DNA from: Gaeumannomyces sp. JS-464
Taxonomy: Eukaryota; Ascomycota; Sordariomycetes; Magnaporthales; Magnaporthaceae
Direction: 5' to 3'
DNA: 64,000 nt
Assembly (NCBI GenBank): GCA_002197995.1
Contig: NGZR01000003.1
Coordinates: forward strand, 7,378,001-7,442,000
Part shown: positions 1 through 11,918 of the stretch, one piece after another
How positions within the stretch are numbered: position 1 is the first letter of the stretch
Layout of the letters: each line of letters opens with the position of its first letter
Notes under the pieces: model-generated
Databases searched by the model: none
Seen by the model: only the letters and a program-made list of their open reading frames with translations
What the model was told of the DNA's origin: nothing
Translations under genes and position numbers: made by a program

Positions 1-121
1 ATTTTTACTAAGACGAGAATGTGTTTATATATTTCTGTGCCTTTTTCCATCTGACCTTGCCTCCCACAGTCGTTCTAGCTGCGTTGCCCAAAGACAGCCA
101 TTTGGCTTCCCCTCGATCAAA

Positions 122-1343
122 ATGCTCCCCAAGCACGGGTACAAGCTGGCCGTCGCCGCCATGGCGGCCGCCACGCCCACCGCCGCCCAGTTCCTCAACG
201 GCCTCAACCACCTCCGCTTCGGCTGCTCGCAAATCACCATCGAGCGGCTCGACCCGCTCGTCGACCCGGGCAAGATCCCCAGCACACGCACCAGGTCGTG
301 GGCGGCAACGCCTTCAACGCTACGATGCCGTCGGCCGACATCTCCAAAATCGCCAGCTGCACGACCTGCGGCCCCGCCGACGACCTGTCCAACTACTGGA
401 CCGCCAACGTCTACTTCCGCGCCCGCAACGGCAGCTACCGGCGCGTGCCGCAGGTGCCCAACCGCTTCCTGTTCAACGACCGCTTCACGACCCAGACGGC
501 CGGCGGCATCACCGTCTACTACATCGCCCCGCGCAAGAAGACCGTCACGGCCTTCAAGCCCGGGTTCCGCATGTTTGTCGGCGACGTCATGCGCAGGGCC
601 CCAAAGTACAAGTCCCAGAGCTGCTTCCGGTGCTACTCGGGGCCCAACTTTGGCGGCGACGACAGGGCCCCGTGCAGTGACCCGAGGGTCGACTCTGAAG
701 GATTCCCGTCGCGGCCGTGTCCCGGTGGCATCCGCTCCAACATTCTGTACCCCACGTGCTGGGACGGCAAGAACCTCGACAGCCCCAATCACAAGGACCA
801 CGTGGCGTACCCGACGGCTGGGCCGTCCGACTTTTTGACGACGGCGAACTGTCCCGCGAGCCACCCGGTCAAGATTCCGCAGCTGATGCTGGAGGTGAGC
901 AGGCTGGCCAGGCTATTAAACCGGAAAGCCATGTGAGAACAGGTACCTGCCAGTTGCTAACACCCATCCCAACACAAGATCGTGTGGGACACCACCAAGT
1001 TCAACGACAAGGCGCTCTGGCCGACAGACGGCACGCAGCCCTTTGTGCTGAGCACGGGTGACGCGACCGGCTACGGCCAGCACGGCGACTACGTCTTTGG
1101 CTGGAAGGACGACGCCCTGCAGCGCGCCATGGACGACAACGGCTGCTTCAGCGCCGTGTGCGGAAAGCAAAAGTCCCAGGACATTTCCACGGCGAACCGC
1201 TGCGTCATCCCCAAGACGGTCAAGGAGGACGTCGATGGCTGTGAGTTTGGGTGCTGCCTTGTTAAAGCCATTTTGGAACCTGCTGACAATATTGTCATCG
1301 TTTCTCAGGGATCAACACGCTTCCAGGCATGGATATGGCTTGA
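122..1343 (+). CDS. Secreted DUF1996-domain protein (one frameshift)
   Basis: About 356 residues in three exons: 122-894, 979-1240 and 1309-1343. The introns have GTGAGC/AG and GTGAGT/AG ends. The protein opens with a signal peptide (MLPKHGYKLAVAAMAAATPTAA). The DUF1996 hallmarks follow in order: RFGCSQ near residue 30, ERLDPLVDPG, then VVGGNAFNATMP, NYWTANVYFRARNG, and a conserved end (DGWINTLPGM) that only appears after splicing intron 2. The reading frame breaks near 281-290, between GKIPS and HQVVGG: one base is missing relative to the family, so the protein continues in another frame. No domain is lost, so a sequencing error is the simplest explanation. The function of DUF1996 proteins is unknown; they are secreted and often occur with carbohydrate-active enzymes. 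The start is the first ATG and begins the signal peptide. Confidence 0.88.
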
Positions 1344-1635
1344 CGATGGAATTGCATGTGTTGCAGCTGGGGATTTGCTTTTCGGTGATCAACTTTCCAC
1401 GTTGGACATTTGGCACGCACGTTTACCCAGCCGAATGCTCTGTTTTTACGATAGGACCTCGTAGAGAATTTTGAGCAGAAACCATCATTATCGACGAAAT
1501 AATCAGCATCAACGCCGAGAGAGGCATTTAGGGCAGTGGTCGTCAGTGTTTTCCAGGGATCGGCTCAGGGCTAAACCGGGAGTCGGCACTCCCACATAAT
1601 CCTACCATGATGATGAGGCAGCAATCGCTTACTAA

Positions 1636-1731
1636 GGTCAGATGGCCGAGTTGGTTATGGCGTAGGATTAAGGTTTTCATAACAGTTTTCCTATGGAGCA
1701 ATCCGCGTGGGTTCGAGTCCCACTCTGATCA
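1636..1731 (+). tRNA. tRNA-Leu (anticodon UAA) with a short intron
   Basis: A complete cloverleaf can be drawn. The acceptor arm GGTCAGA pairs with TCTGATC (one G-U). The D stem GCC/GGC follows, then the anticodon stem GTAGG/CCTAT with loop ATTAAGG, which puts anticodon TAA after T33. A long variable arm (GGA/TCC, as in leucine tRNAs) and a T arm GTGGG-TTCGAGT-CCCAC complete it. About 16-17 nt between the base 3' of the anticodon and the 3' anticodon stem form an intron at the canonical 37/38 position. A run of five T directly after the discriminator A (1732-1736) serves as Pol III terminator. Confidence 0.9.
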
Positions 1732-2169
1732 TTTTTGCAAATGTCAACCTTTATAAAGTTGACAGTCTCGACTCTTTCGCTCCTTTGCTTCTTTATCGCC
1801 CTGTCCCAGTTAACGTAAACCCATAAACCCCCAGTTTTTTTTTTTTTGTTTTTTTTTCCTTCTCCCATCCCCAGGTGAATTGAGCGTTTGAAGCAGACGA
1901 CGGCCCATCCAGTATCTGCCTCAGTGTCCTTTCCGAATGGAGCTCACAAGTCGACGCGGAGCACCACGAGGAGCGAGTCAGAAGCCAAGAGCATCGGCGG
2001 GTCCAAAGATAGGAACGCGCGGCGTCCCAGGACGCTCCTCGTCGAGATCTTCGAGACCACCCAGGGTTGGAAAAGGCCACCAAGGTCATCATGCACATCC
2101 AGAAAGTATTGTCTATCATCAGGTTCGTCACATCATAACGTACAGCCAACCCCCTCGCACATCAACAGC

Positions 2170-2730
2170 TCAGTCCATCCTCCTCCACCACAGCGTCCCC
2201 TCGTTCCCGCCGTCCCGCTTGGACCCGATCTTGAGCAGGCGCCCGCCCTCAAACAGCGTGTAGTTGCGCGTGTGCATCTGCCCGACCCAGCTCGGCACGT
2301 GCGCGACCGTCAGCGGCCCGTGGAAGATCTGGCCCGACGTGTTGGTGGCGGGGATGGCGTCGCTGACGGTGATGGGCCCCGCGTACGCGATCAGGTGCCG
2401 CGCCACCGTGGCCCAGTCGGCGTCGCTCTGGCCCGCCTGCGGAGGGAAGGTAAGGCCCTTGGGCCGGTCCTCCGGGTCCGTCGACGTGATGGTCGCCGTC
2501 ACAAAGCCCGACTTGGTGTACACAAGGATGCCTGACGGGTTGCTGCCGTAGGCCTCGTCCGGCACGGGGACGCCGTTTTGGGTTCTGTCGCGGTTGGGTG
2601 GTTGTGTTAGTTTTTCGTGCGTGTCCATCTTCAAGGAGCCAGGCCTGGTCGCCAAAGAGAACACTTACGTGCTCGTGTTCAGCAGCATGTAGGTGCCCGC
2701 CAGGATGTTGAAGATGTTGTCGGCCCTCAT
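2170..2730 (-). CDS. Lipocalin-like domain protein
   Basis: Two exons: 2669-2730 and 2170-2584, with an intron beginning GTAAGT and ending ACAG. The product is about 158 residues. It has the layout of the small Lipocalin-5-type fungal proteins: a start like FNILAGTYMLLNT, then GILVYTKSGFVTATI (the G-x-L-x-Y-t-x-x-G-x-m family signature), a middle segment DADWATVARHLIAYAGPITV, and a C-terminal barrel strand GQMHTRNYTLFEGGRLL. There is no signal peptide, so it is probably cytosolic. In several fungal clusters such proteins help fold or bind a small molecule; no ligand can be inferred here. A TATA-like CATAAATAT lies about 150 bases upstream. The start chosen is the only ATG giving the family N-terminus. 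Confidence 0.78.
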
Positions 2731-3950
2731 TTTGTCGGCGTAGGCGGATGGATGGATCGCGACGGGTGAGTGCCGAAAGTCCGGGGCCTTTGGCAGTTTA
2801 ACGGCTCACGCACGGGAGGAAAACACTGACGCGGACTTCCTTCCTGTCAAGGTTGGCGGCTTGAACGTGCGAGGTCGGCCGATATTTATGCATCATCAAA
2901 GGGTCGCAACCTTATCCCTCTCGCAGCAGCACCGGTCGTCTCGTATCATCCGAACTCACCGGGACCCCAAGTCAGCGTAGCCACGACTAAGGAGCAGCCG
3001 CGTGCGCATCGCTGGACAGGCTGGCTACCTCCACTTGCATGCCCCTCTCATTTGCCAGTCAAGAGGCAGGGCGAGGGACTTGGCGAATACTACGTGGGCG
3101 CTGCTCGTCCTGCCTCTTTGGGCCTGTCATTGCGGGCGGCACTTTATTATCCTTGCCGAAAAATCTCGTTGTTTCCCCACAGCTTCTGTCCACCGATGGC
3201 TGGCCCGACGGGGTTCTTCTTGTCGAATCGAGGGGTGGCCTTGGCTGACAGGGAACGGCTCCTGTAATGCGGGGCTTGGTGACCCCAAGTTGGGCAAAGT
3301 CCCAAAGGGCCGGGTAGACCGCCATCGTTACCCCTCGCAATACCGAGATCGAAGCCTCGCGCAAAGCTCATTGCGCGCTTTTCGCCAACGTCCTCGGGTT
3401 GCTTTTCGCCAATACTGTTTGTCACGGTTGCCCGGAGGGTCTTGTGAATAACTCCACAGCGCCGGTTGAACCGCGGCTTTATATATACAACAGTGATGGG
3501 CTGGGTCGCGGCGCGCTCGGCTCATGGTCGTTTCCCGGCCAGCCCGATACCTAGGCCATCCTTGTTGATAGTCGATGCCATCGTGGTTATATCGGCGGGC
3601 TGGCTGCAGTCCGGCCCCTGCTCCTTGATCCGGGTCCATGGGCCAGTGCGGCCAATCTCGTTTGTGCTGTTACACCAGTCCGTGATGTTGATGTCAGTGA
3701 CGGACCGTTTTCAAGCACAAATAACAGGATATTTTGCTGGCTATTTCCAAAGTGACGTGGTATAATGCGCCCCTGACCGTTTATATAAGAGGTGCCTGTT
3801 TTCCCACCTCTTCCCAATGAAGTCACAAGAAATTGACGTTGAACTTGGATCCCAACGCCACCATCCAAAAAAAAAAAAAATGACATCCCTCCACAGTATT
3901 ACCACTGATCATGACATCTCCCAGCTCTTTTGTCTAGGGTCTACACGGCG
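2731..3950. other. Intergenic, no gene recognised
   Basis: Several open frames of 60-115 codons occur on both strands. None has a family resemblance, a plausible start context or consistent splice sites. A TATA-like element at about 2881-2892 (minus strand) serves the lipocalin-like gene. A 13-base A run at 3868-3880 lies just beyond the 3' end of the histidine kinase gene. A TATATATA-like stretch near 3480 has no gene after it that I can support. Confidence 0.5.
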
Positions 3951-6900
3951 CTAGGCCGTCAACAGCTTGTTCACCTTGGCGAGCAGCTCCGGTATCCTAA
4001 AGGGCTTGGAGACCACGTCGTCCATACCGCTGCTCCGCGCCTTGGCCATCTGCTCGTCCCGCACGTTGGCCGTCACGGCAATTACGGGCACGTGCCGCCC
4101 GATGCGACCGTCGGCTTCCATCTTGCGGATCTCCGACACGCAGGTCAGGCCGTCCATGTTGGGCATCTCAAGGTCCATTAGGATGATGGACAGGTGGTGG
4201 CGCTGGCCCTCGCCGCCGTCGGGCTCGTCGGCCGTCCGCACCCGGAAGTTGGTGGTGTCGAGGAATGCTAGGGCCTCGAGGCCGTCGTTGGCCGTGTGGA
4301 CGGTGCAGCCGGCCTTGCGCAGCTGCGTGACCAGCACTTTTTGGTTGATCAGGTTGTCTTCGACGACAAGGATGTGCATGTCCTTGGCCGGCACTCCTAC
4401 GGTCGCGGCCGTCGCGGATCTCATGGTGGAGACCCTGGTAGTTATGTGGTTGCCTGCCGTGGCCATGGAGACCGTCGCGGGCGCCTTTGTCGCCACCAGG
4501 CTGGCGGCTGGGCCTCCGGTGGACGCAAAGTCCTGGCGCTGAGGTGTCATCTGTAAGCTGTGAAGCGAGGATAGATCGGCGCCGAGGTGGTGCTCGATCG
4601 GGTGGCGCTGCTGTTCGTCATTCTGCTGCTGCTCTTGTTCCGTGAGCGATGATGGGGATTCCCTGACTAGCGACGGGCCGAGCCGCGAGGGGCGCCGCGG
4701 GAGTCTTTTGGCCTGCACAAAGAAGCCAAAAAGGCTGCCCTGGCCGGCCTCGGAGGCGACGCCAATCTGTCCGCCGTGGAGCTCGGCGAGCCGCTTGGAG
4801 ATGAAGAGCCCGAGGCCACTGCCGCCGTACTGGGCGTGTGTGCGCGGCGAGGCCTGCTTGAAGCGCTGGAAGAGCATCTGTTTCTCGGCCTCGCTAAGAC
4901 CACAGCCCGTATCCTGGACCTGAAAGTTGATGTACAGCACCTCGCCGACGCCCCATTCCTCCGAGGCCGTGATGTCCATGTTGCCCGTCTTGGAGGGCAC
5001 ATACTGGAAGTCGGCGCGGATCTGGCGCGTGTCGGGCGGAGCGAGCGAGGCGCCGACACCGACAGTGATGAGGCGCTTGCCGCTAACGGGCGCCGTGAAT
5101 TTGATGGCATTGGTCATTAGGTTGATCAAGATCTGCAGCACGCGGCTGGGATCGAGCGTGACCCAGTCGACGGCCAGCTCATGGAAGAGCGGGTGCGTCT
5201 CGACCTGGACCTTGATCTGTTTGGCCTGCAGCTCGGGGTCGAACATCTTGACGGCGCGCCGGAGGATGGTGAGCGGTTGTGTGGGAACTGGCGTGATAAG
5301 CAGCAGGCTGGAGTCAAGCTTGGAGATGGTCAGGATGTCGTCGACAATGGACTTTTGGTGCTGCACACAGAGCGCAATGGTGTGGGCCGCCTCGACACAC
5401 GAGTCGATAACATCGTTTGGGGGAGGGCCTTTGGCTCCCGCCTCGGCAAGGGCCAACGAGATGTCGTCGGCGCACTGCAGAATGGCGCTGAGCGGGTTTC
5501 GCATCTCGTGCTGTGCGAGGCGTTAGCTTCCCGTCCGTTCCCCACTCTATGGAGGGACATCGGTGTTGCACACTGACCGACGTGATATCTATAAACTCGT
5601 TCTGCTGGCGGCGCGTCTCCTCGGCCTCCTGAAGCTGGCGGTGCTGCAGGCCCTGGGCCCATTTGAGATGCGAGATGTCGGTGATGGAGCCCATGATGGA
5701 GCGCAGGGTGCCGTCCGAGGCGAACTCTGGATGGGCGTTGAGGAGAACCCAGTAGTCGATGGACTCGCCGTGCAGGTTCACGGGCGACTGGGCGGGCGAT
5801 CGCTTCTTAAGTTGCAGCTCGCCGGACCAAGGCACCTGGTTCTCGATAAGACGGCGCCAGCCGCCCTCCATGGTGTCAACGCTGGACTCGAGGATAAAGT
5901 CCATCCACGACATCTCGTACTCGTACTGGCTCTCGCGCGGGTGGTCCGTCATCTCGAAGAAGCGGTCGTTGGCCTCGCGCAGCACGCCGTCGGGGCTGAT
6001 GAGGAACATGCCCAGGGGCGAGAGCTCCGTCATGCGGCGCAGACGGCTGGCCTGCAGGGTAAGCTGTTCTGTGAGCTGCTCGCGCTCCAGGGCGGCCGTC
6101 TCGGCGGCGTTGCGACTGCGCCGAACCTCGTCTTCGAACAGGATGACCGAGGCCAGCGAGGTGGCGAGCTGACGATTCAGAGTGGCGATGAAGGACTTGT
6201 AGGCGTCGTCGTAGGGCCGACGCGGGTTCACGCCCAGGACAAGGAAGGCCAGGACGACGTCGCCGTTGGTGGGGCGGACGGGGAAGATGATGGCCTCGCG
6301 GCAGGGGTCGCCGAAGCCACGCCAGGCAATACCTTCGAGCAGGGCTTCGGGCAGGGTGCCGTCGCGAGTGTGCAGCAGCGTGGGCTCGCGGGTGCGCATG
6401 GCTTCGCGGAAGGACGGCACGAAGCCTTCACGGCTGCGCTTCAGGTCCATCTGCGGCGGGGCGGCCGGGTGGTTCCGCGGGACGGCGATGGAGCCCTCGA
6501 GGTGGCAGGACTTGAGCGACAGGGTGCTACCGGAAGAAGTGTACGAGTTCTCGGGGTCGTCGATGTCGCCAAGCGAGTAAAGCAGGGCAAAGGGCACGTC
6601 GTAGACATTGTCCTCGAGCGCCTCGAGCACGAGGCGCCAAAACTGCTTCACCGACTTTGCGTGGGCGGTGTGGCTGCCGAGGCGGTTGATGGTCTGCAGC
6701 CAGCGCTGGTTGAGGACCGTCTGGGTGGTGCCGAAGGGCGCGTTGTAGAAGCCGAGGATGCGGTTGGTGCCGCCGTAGAGCGGCACAAAGGCCCACGAGT
6801 AAAACGTCTCGAGCATCAGGCCGTCGCGGTGCAGGATCAGGCAGTCGTTCTCCTTGCGCACGCTGATGCCGGTGCGGGCGCACTCGGCGAAGATGGGGCC

Positions 6901-8071
6901 GGCGTAGTCCCAGATCTCGGCAAAGGGGCCCGAGAAGCCGGTGCCCATGAGCGACGGGTGCTTTGTGCCGGCCACCTCGATTGCGTAGGCCTCGTTGTAC
7001 AGCATCGTCAGCTCGCTCCCCCAGAAGAGCGCGCGGGGAAGGGGTTGCTCAGACACAGGTTGGCGGCCTGGCGGAACTCGGGCGACCAGCTCTCCATGGC
7101 GCCCAGCGGCGTGGCGGCCCAGTCGATGGAGCGCGCAAACTTCTGGTGGTCCGACAGCACCCCGCGCGGGCTGGGCTTTGTCCAGTCGGCCACGGCCTTT
7201 TCGGGCGACGACAGCGTGATGGACCGCCCGCCGATCGAGGTGCTACCCGTGTCATTGGAGCTGCCCTCGGGCGTGCCTCCGAGGCAGGCTTTTGGCAGGT
7301 GCTTTGTGGACGAGGACACGAGCGTCGACGACGGCGTGGTGGGAGGGCGGTCGAGGAGAGTGGGAGGGCGGCCGGGAGGGTGGGCAGGGTCGCAGTCGTG
7401 GTGGCGCGGGGAGTCGCGGTGGTGCTGTCGGTGAGAGTCGAGGGCTTCTCGATAGCCAGAGAAGTAAGCTTGTCCGAGAGCGGCGGCTGCGGCTGGGCGC
7501 GGGCGGGTCGAGAGCCAGCTGGAATGCTGGCGACATCGTGGGAGTGGTGCTTTGGGCTGTGGTTGCGCGAGACGCCGGCGGACAGACCGAGCAGGTCGCT
7601 GTCGGCGCGCCAGAGGCGGCTGCCGCCGATGAAGCGCCAGCGCTGGCGGACAGTGGAGCCGGTCCACAGCAGGCCGGCGTAGAGAAAGGAGAGTGGAAAC
7701 ACGTCCTTGGAGTCGTCGTGGGGGTGACGCCGGTGGCCAGCGGCGGAAGTCGTCATAGGTCGCGAGTGGTGTTATGGGGGCGTCGTCGGCAGTCTCGAGG
7801 TCGGGCAGGCTGCGGCGGCGTCGGGGCCGACCAGGCCGTCGAACAGGCGCTCGTGCTGGCGCAGGGCGGCATTGCAGAAGACGGGGACGATGGGCTTGAC
7901 TGGCTTGGGGCCGGGAGCGGCGGGCAGGTCCTCGGGGTCGAGGTCGAGCACAAAGGTCGGGCGCGAGTCGGCGTCGAGCACGTCGCGGATGGACAAGGCG
8001 GCCAGCTCGTCGGCGGGGTCCTCGCAGGCGCCAGGCAGGGACAAGCGGTCTGCTGGGGTGGACGGGTCCAT
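3951..8071 (-). CDS. Fungal hybrid sensor histidine kinase with receiver domain (several frameshifts)
   Basis: About 1,350 residues in two exons, 5578-8071 and 3951-5510, separated by a 67-nt intron (GTCAGT...CACAG). Order of parts: an N-terminal region typical of fungal hybrid kinases (FVLDLDPEDLP, then PVFCNAALRQHERLFDGL), a Ser/Pro/Thr-rich stretch, a PAS/GAF-like sensor half, a second PAS ending GSITDISHLKWAQ, a coiled coil, the H-box SHEMRNPLSAIL, the ATPase boxes (LINLMTNAIKF, DTGCGL, GGSGLGLFISKRL), and a C-terminal receiver (MHILVVEDN, phospho-acceptor Asp codon 4173-4175 in ILMDLEMP, KPF near the end). It should pass phosphate to an HPt protein. The phospho-accepting His is the first codon of exon 2. 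Frame shifts fit missing G/C bases near 7030, 7335, 7700-7725 and 7790. The sensory input is unknown. The start at 8071 is the first in-frame ATG. Confidence 0.87.
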
Positions 8072-8583
8072 GCCCAAGGTGCCTGGCGGCCGGCCTGCAA
8101 TGGCGGCGAGCGACTCAGCGACGGCGAGGGGGAGGGCGGCGCGCGGGCATTCGCGGCGGAAGCAGGCGATGATTATGTCGCGAGTCCAGCTTTTTATTCT
8201 GGCTGCGCTGCGTGGGCGCCTCCTGCCTGCCTGCCCGTCAACGGGCTGTCAATTGCTTCCATCCACCTGGTACACAGTTTGGTTTCGTTCCTGCCGCAGC
8301 GCAGCCTACTATCCAAAAGCAGGCAGGTACACGGGCCACCTGCGGCCGCGGTGTGGTATGGTAGTGGCCCACAGCACCCAATGGATTGGGCCGATTGTCC
8401 CACTAACACTCTGATGCGCCGATCGCCGATGCAGTGCATCATCAGATATTCTCGTCATCCATTCATTCGCGTCACCAAGTGTCGGGCTCTAGCTTAATCA
8501 GGCAGGCCGACAGAATTCTAGCCACAAATCCTCTCGTCCATCCTGGTACAACAACCCCGGCTTATTTGATTGTCCCTTGTCCA
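8072..8583. other. Intergenic between two minus-strand genes, nothing recognised
   Basis: This stretch holds the upstream region of the histidine kinase and the 3' end of the next gene. No convincing coding sequence, RNA or repeat was seen. Confidence 0.4.
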
Positions 8584-9184
8584 TCACACCGCGTACACGC
8601 TATTATCCTTCACCCCCAGCCTCCCCTCGGCGTGCAGCTTCAGCAATATCTCCTTGAACGCCCGACCACGTCGGCGGGATACTCGGGCTCTGTGGGCTTG
8701 ATTGTCGACTTTTTGCTGTCGATGCGGATCCAGGGGATGCTCGAGGCGGTGGCCGGCTCGGCATCACTAGCGCCAATGAGGCCAAGCGACTGGCGCAGGC
8801 TCTGGATGGCAGCGTCGTCGTACGCGCCGCCCAGCAGCAACGCCACCGGCGGGCCAGACTCCCAGCGGCCCGACGCGAGTGAGCTGCTCTTGGGGTCGGG
8901 TTGCTCTCCCCTGAGCAGCAGCGGGAGCTCCCTGTCGATGGCCTCGGCGAGGGTGAAGTGGATGACTGTGTGGGGGTTTTGGTCAGCTGGGTCTCGATCC
9001 GTCTTGGGACGATGGCAGCATTGAAGCTGAGAGAGATGATGCCCGCGGTAATTGAGTTGCATGTCCAACATCGGCAAAGCACCTGCGCCATACCTTCGAT
9101 CTCGGGCAGCAGCAGGTCGATGACCGGCTTCCCTACGCGCTCCGCCCTGCCTGTGGCGATGACAGGGATCTTTACGTTCGACAT
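8584..9184 (-). CDS. Small conserved fungal protein, possibly NAD(P)-binding-like
   Basis: Exons 9094-9184 and 8584-8965, with an intron beginning GTATGG and ending CACAG, give about 157 residues. The start MSNVKIPVIATGRAERVG is followed by a conserved continuation VIHFTLAEAIDRELPLLLRG. The middle has LLLGGAYDDAAIQSLRQ and a PWIRIDSKK segment. After one missing base near 8660 the end reads FKEILLKLHAEGRLGVKD. This matches an uncharacterised fungal family that I recall as having G-x-YDDAAIE, a following NVPWLR and a C-terminal LxxLxxEGKxxxD; some members are labelled NAD(P)-binding. There is no complete Rossmann glycine motif, so that function is unproven. Without the frame correction the protein would end about 25 residues early in an unrelated tail. 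Confidence 0.62.
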
Positions 9185-9630
9185 TGATGAGGTCTTTGTG
9201 CGTTCCCTTGTTGTTCGAAAGGCGATAGCAGAATGACGAAAATTGAGGCAGCAAACAGCACCGGCCGGGCAGCTTTAAAGAGAGTGAAGCCTCTCCCGCC
9301 TAGCGCCGTGGTCCGCCGGAGGTTATTATTAATTGGGCGCGAAGACCGAGCTCGGTGCCGAGCCGCGCGCTGTTCGGATCCGTCAACACCCTCGCGCTTA
9401 AAGAAGAAGCGATAAAATCCGAGGCAAAAGTCGCAACGTCGGCACAAATATCTTGATCTAGGAATTCACGGCGTAGAGATGGCCCACCAGCAATGCTCTA
9501 CAGGCTACATATCTTTGGGTGTTTACTAATTACTTAGGAAACGCATAGCATAGTACCCTAGTTAGTACAGCACTTTGCATTGACTGTTCCTGCGAGGCAT
9601 AAAACACTATCATTAATCACACCACGGCCC
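9185..9630. other. Intergenic between two minus-strand genes, nothing recognised
   Basis: Short AT-richer spacer holding the upstream region of the small conserved gene (a TTTAAAG near 9272) and the 3' flank of the peptidase gene. No coding or RNA feature is supported. Confidence 0.4.
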
Positions 9631-11918
9631 CTAATACGGACTAGTGGCGTTGCTGATGCCGCTGTAGTAGTTGATCCACTTGAAAATCTCCGTGTGCCAC
9701 ACCAGGCTGTTCTCGGGCTTCAGCACCCAGTGGTTCTCGTCGGGGAAGTTGAGAAACTTGCTGGGCACACCCTTGACCTGCAGCATGTTGAAGAGCAGGA
9801 GGCCCTCAGACACGGGCAGGCGGAAGTCCAGGTCGTTGTGCACCACAAAGTGCGGCGTCGCCCACTTGTCGACGTGCAGCAGCGGGTTCCAGTCATAGTA
9901 CGGCGACCCCTCCTTGAGCCCCGTCTCGTTGAACTGGCCCCGGAAGTCGTGGTTCATGAACCAGAGCTCCTCGCTGGCGTACTGGTTCAGCGTCGACGTG
10001 CTGCCGTCATGCGTCACCAGCGCCTTGAACCAGCGTCCCATCTCGTGCCCTTGCATCCTGTTTGTTGGACGTGTGTGTGTCAATCGAAGCCGGCATGGAT
10101 CTTTGGAAATGAGGGGAAAAGATATATGCTTACCAGTTGGTCATGTAACCGCCAAATGATGCGCCGCCGCTTCGATGCCGCGCGACGTGTCGACGTAGTC
10201 CAGCGTCTCGTTGACGTACTTCCACGCGTGCACCAGGTCCCAGTACGGGTAGCTGCCCCAGCGGCCCTGCACGGCGTCCGTCAGGTTCTGGCCGAAGCCG
10301 GTCGACGCAGTCGGGTTCGGCGCGATCACCACGTAGCCCTGGTCCGCCCAGACCTTGAAGTTCCAGCGCGTGCTCCACGAGTTGGCGTGCGCGCCCTGAG
10401 GCCCGCCGTGGGTGATGAAAGCGAGTGGGTATTTCTTGCCGCGCTGGAAGCCCGTCGGGTACACGATCCAGGCCTGCTGCTTGATCTCGGACGTGTTGGT
10501 CGAGTAGTAGAACTCGGAAACGTTCTGCGGGCCGAGCCCCTTGAGCTCCGCGTCTGCCTCGTTGGCGCGGAAGTAGGAGCGGATGTTGGGGCTCCCGCCG
10601 GTGGTCGTGCTGTAGATGTCGCGGCTCGACCAGATCTTGGAGTCTGACACCAACAGTCGCCCGTCGGGGAGCACCTCGAAAGCGGCAACCGAGCCCTCAT
10701 CCGTCACATTAGCAGGCTTGTACGACGCCTCAGCACCGACGGGCACCGCGAAAACCCTGTTCCGAGCGAGGTCGGCAGCGTCAACGAAGAGCGTGTCTCC
10801 GTTACGCGACCACACAATTGATCCGGGAGCCCTGTCCCAGTCACCGGCAACCTTGTTGATCTTGAAGGCCCCCGAGCTCGGGCTCCCCGAGACGTCGGCA
10901 ACGTAGATAATGGTGCGGTCCGACTCGTAGTCGATGCCGTTCATCTGCAGGTACGCAATCTTGGAGCCGTCGGGGGAGAAGACGGGGGACGAAGAGGCGC
11001 CCTGGGCGTCGGGGAAGGCGCTGCCGCCGCGGGGGTTGATGGGAACGGCATCCTTAGCCGTGCCCTCAAAGGGGGCCAGATAGATCTGGGTGCTGGTGAA
11101 GTTGGCCAGCGGCAGGTGGATGTCCTTGGTCATGAAGGCGACCTTGCTGCCGTCGGGCGAGAGCTCGTAGTCGCCGGGGCCGCCTTGGTCGTACGGGCTC
11201 TCGGCGCAGGTGACGTTGCAGATGCCCGTCACGTAGTTGGTCAGCTTGCCGTCGAAGGCGAGGGACGAGCCGTTGCCTGCAGTGAGGGTGCCGCCGAACA
11301 CGGCATTCTTTTCGGCGGAGAGCCAGGTATCCTGTGGATTTGTGTTAGTGCAAGTGGGACACAGATTTGGGCTTCATGCGGTGAGCTTACCCAGTGTCGG
11401 GGATAGATGGAGTTGTAGATCCTGGCAGTGCTCTTTGGCGTCGCGGCAGCCTCCTCGTCGTACACGGTTCCGTTGGGATAGGCCTTGGCGGTGACCAGGA
11501 AGCGCACATCTCCCGAGGGCGTGCGTGCGACCTTCAAGCCGGAAAAGGGCCCCGGGAGCGAGGCAATCTTGGTGGCAGACCCGAGCGACAGCAGATCGGC
11601 CGAGTACAGGCTGGTGCCGTTGAGGTACAGGATGCTGGTGTTGGTGGGACCGACAAAGACAACCTCGGAGAGGTCCGAGGTGCTGTTGTGCCAGCGCGTG
11701 ACGCTCCCGGTCTGCAGGTTGAGGAGGTTCCACCAGGTCGTCCGCTTGCCCGCCTTGAACGAGTACTGGTTGGCCGTGTAGATGGCGTACTCGCCCGATG
11801 GGTTCGCATGGGCGGTGCCGTAGCGAGGCGCCGAAAGCATCTGCTGCGGGCTGATGGCAGCCGCGGGCAGGGCGGCCACGAGGGCCGCGGCGGCCAGGGT
11901 GCTCGTGCGGAGATGCAT
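9631..11918 (-). CDS. dpp5: Secreted dipeptidyl peptidase V (S9 serine peptidase; one frameshift)
   Basis: Three exons: 11391-11918, 10134-11331 and 9631-10057, with GTAAGC introns of 59 and 76 nt. The product is about 717 residues with signal peptide MHLRTSTLAAAALVAALPAAA. An N-terminal beta-propeller (WWNLLNLQTG, YELSPDGSKVAFM, PVFSPDGSKIAYLQ) precedes an alpha/beta hydrolase domain beginning near KYPLAFITHGGPQGAH. The nucleophile motif is GASFGGY (Ser codon 10157-10159), the acid lies in HNDLDFRLP and the His in DENHWVL, close to the C-terminus. This is the layout of Aspergillus DppV, which releases X-Ala, His-Ser and Ser-Tyr dipeptides. One base is missing near 10175-10182, immediately before the nucleophile motif; it is probably a sequencing error, because everything on both sides is conserved. 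Many N-x-S/T sites agree with secretion. Confidence 0.92.

Noticed and set aside
25..864. A 279-codon open frame on the minus strand
   Set aside because: Antisense shadow of the DUF1996 gene; GTG start and no family resemblance.
3466..3765. A 99-residue frame with hydrophobic segments, plus strand
   Set aside because: ATG present, but no homologous feel, no splice context and no conserved motif.
5563..7434. A 623-codon open frame on the plus strand
   Set aside because: It lies antisense to the histidine kinase exon, whose domains are unambiguous. GC-rich codons open the reverse frame, and its translation is Val/Gly/Ala-rich without domains.
7292..8497. A 401-codon open frame on the plus strand
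   Set aside because: Antisense to the N-terminal half of the histidine kinase, low-complexity Gly/Arg/Glu translation.
9580..10647. A 355-codon open frame on the plus strand
   Set aside because: Antisense to the peptidase C-terminal domain, which carries the S9 motifs.
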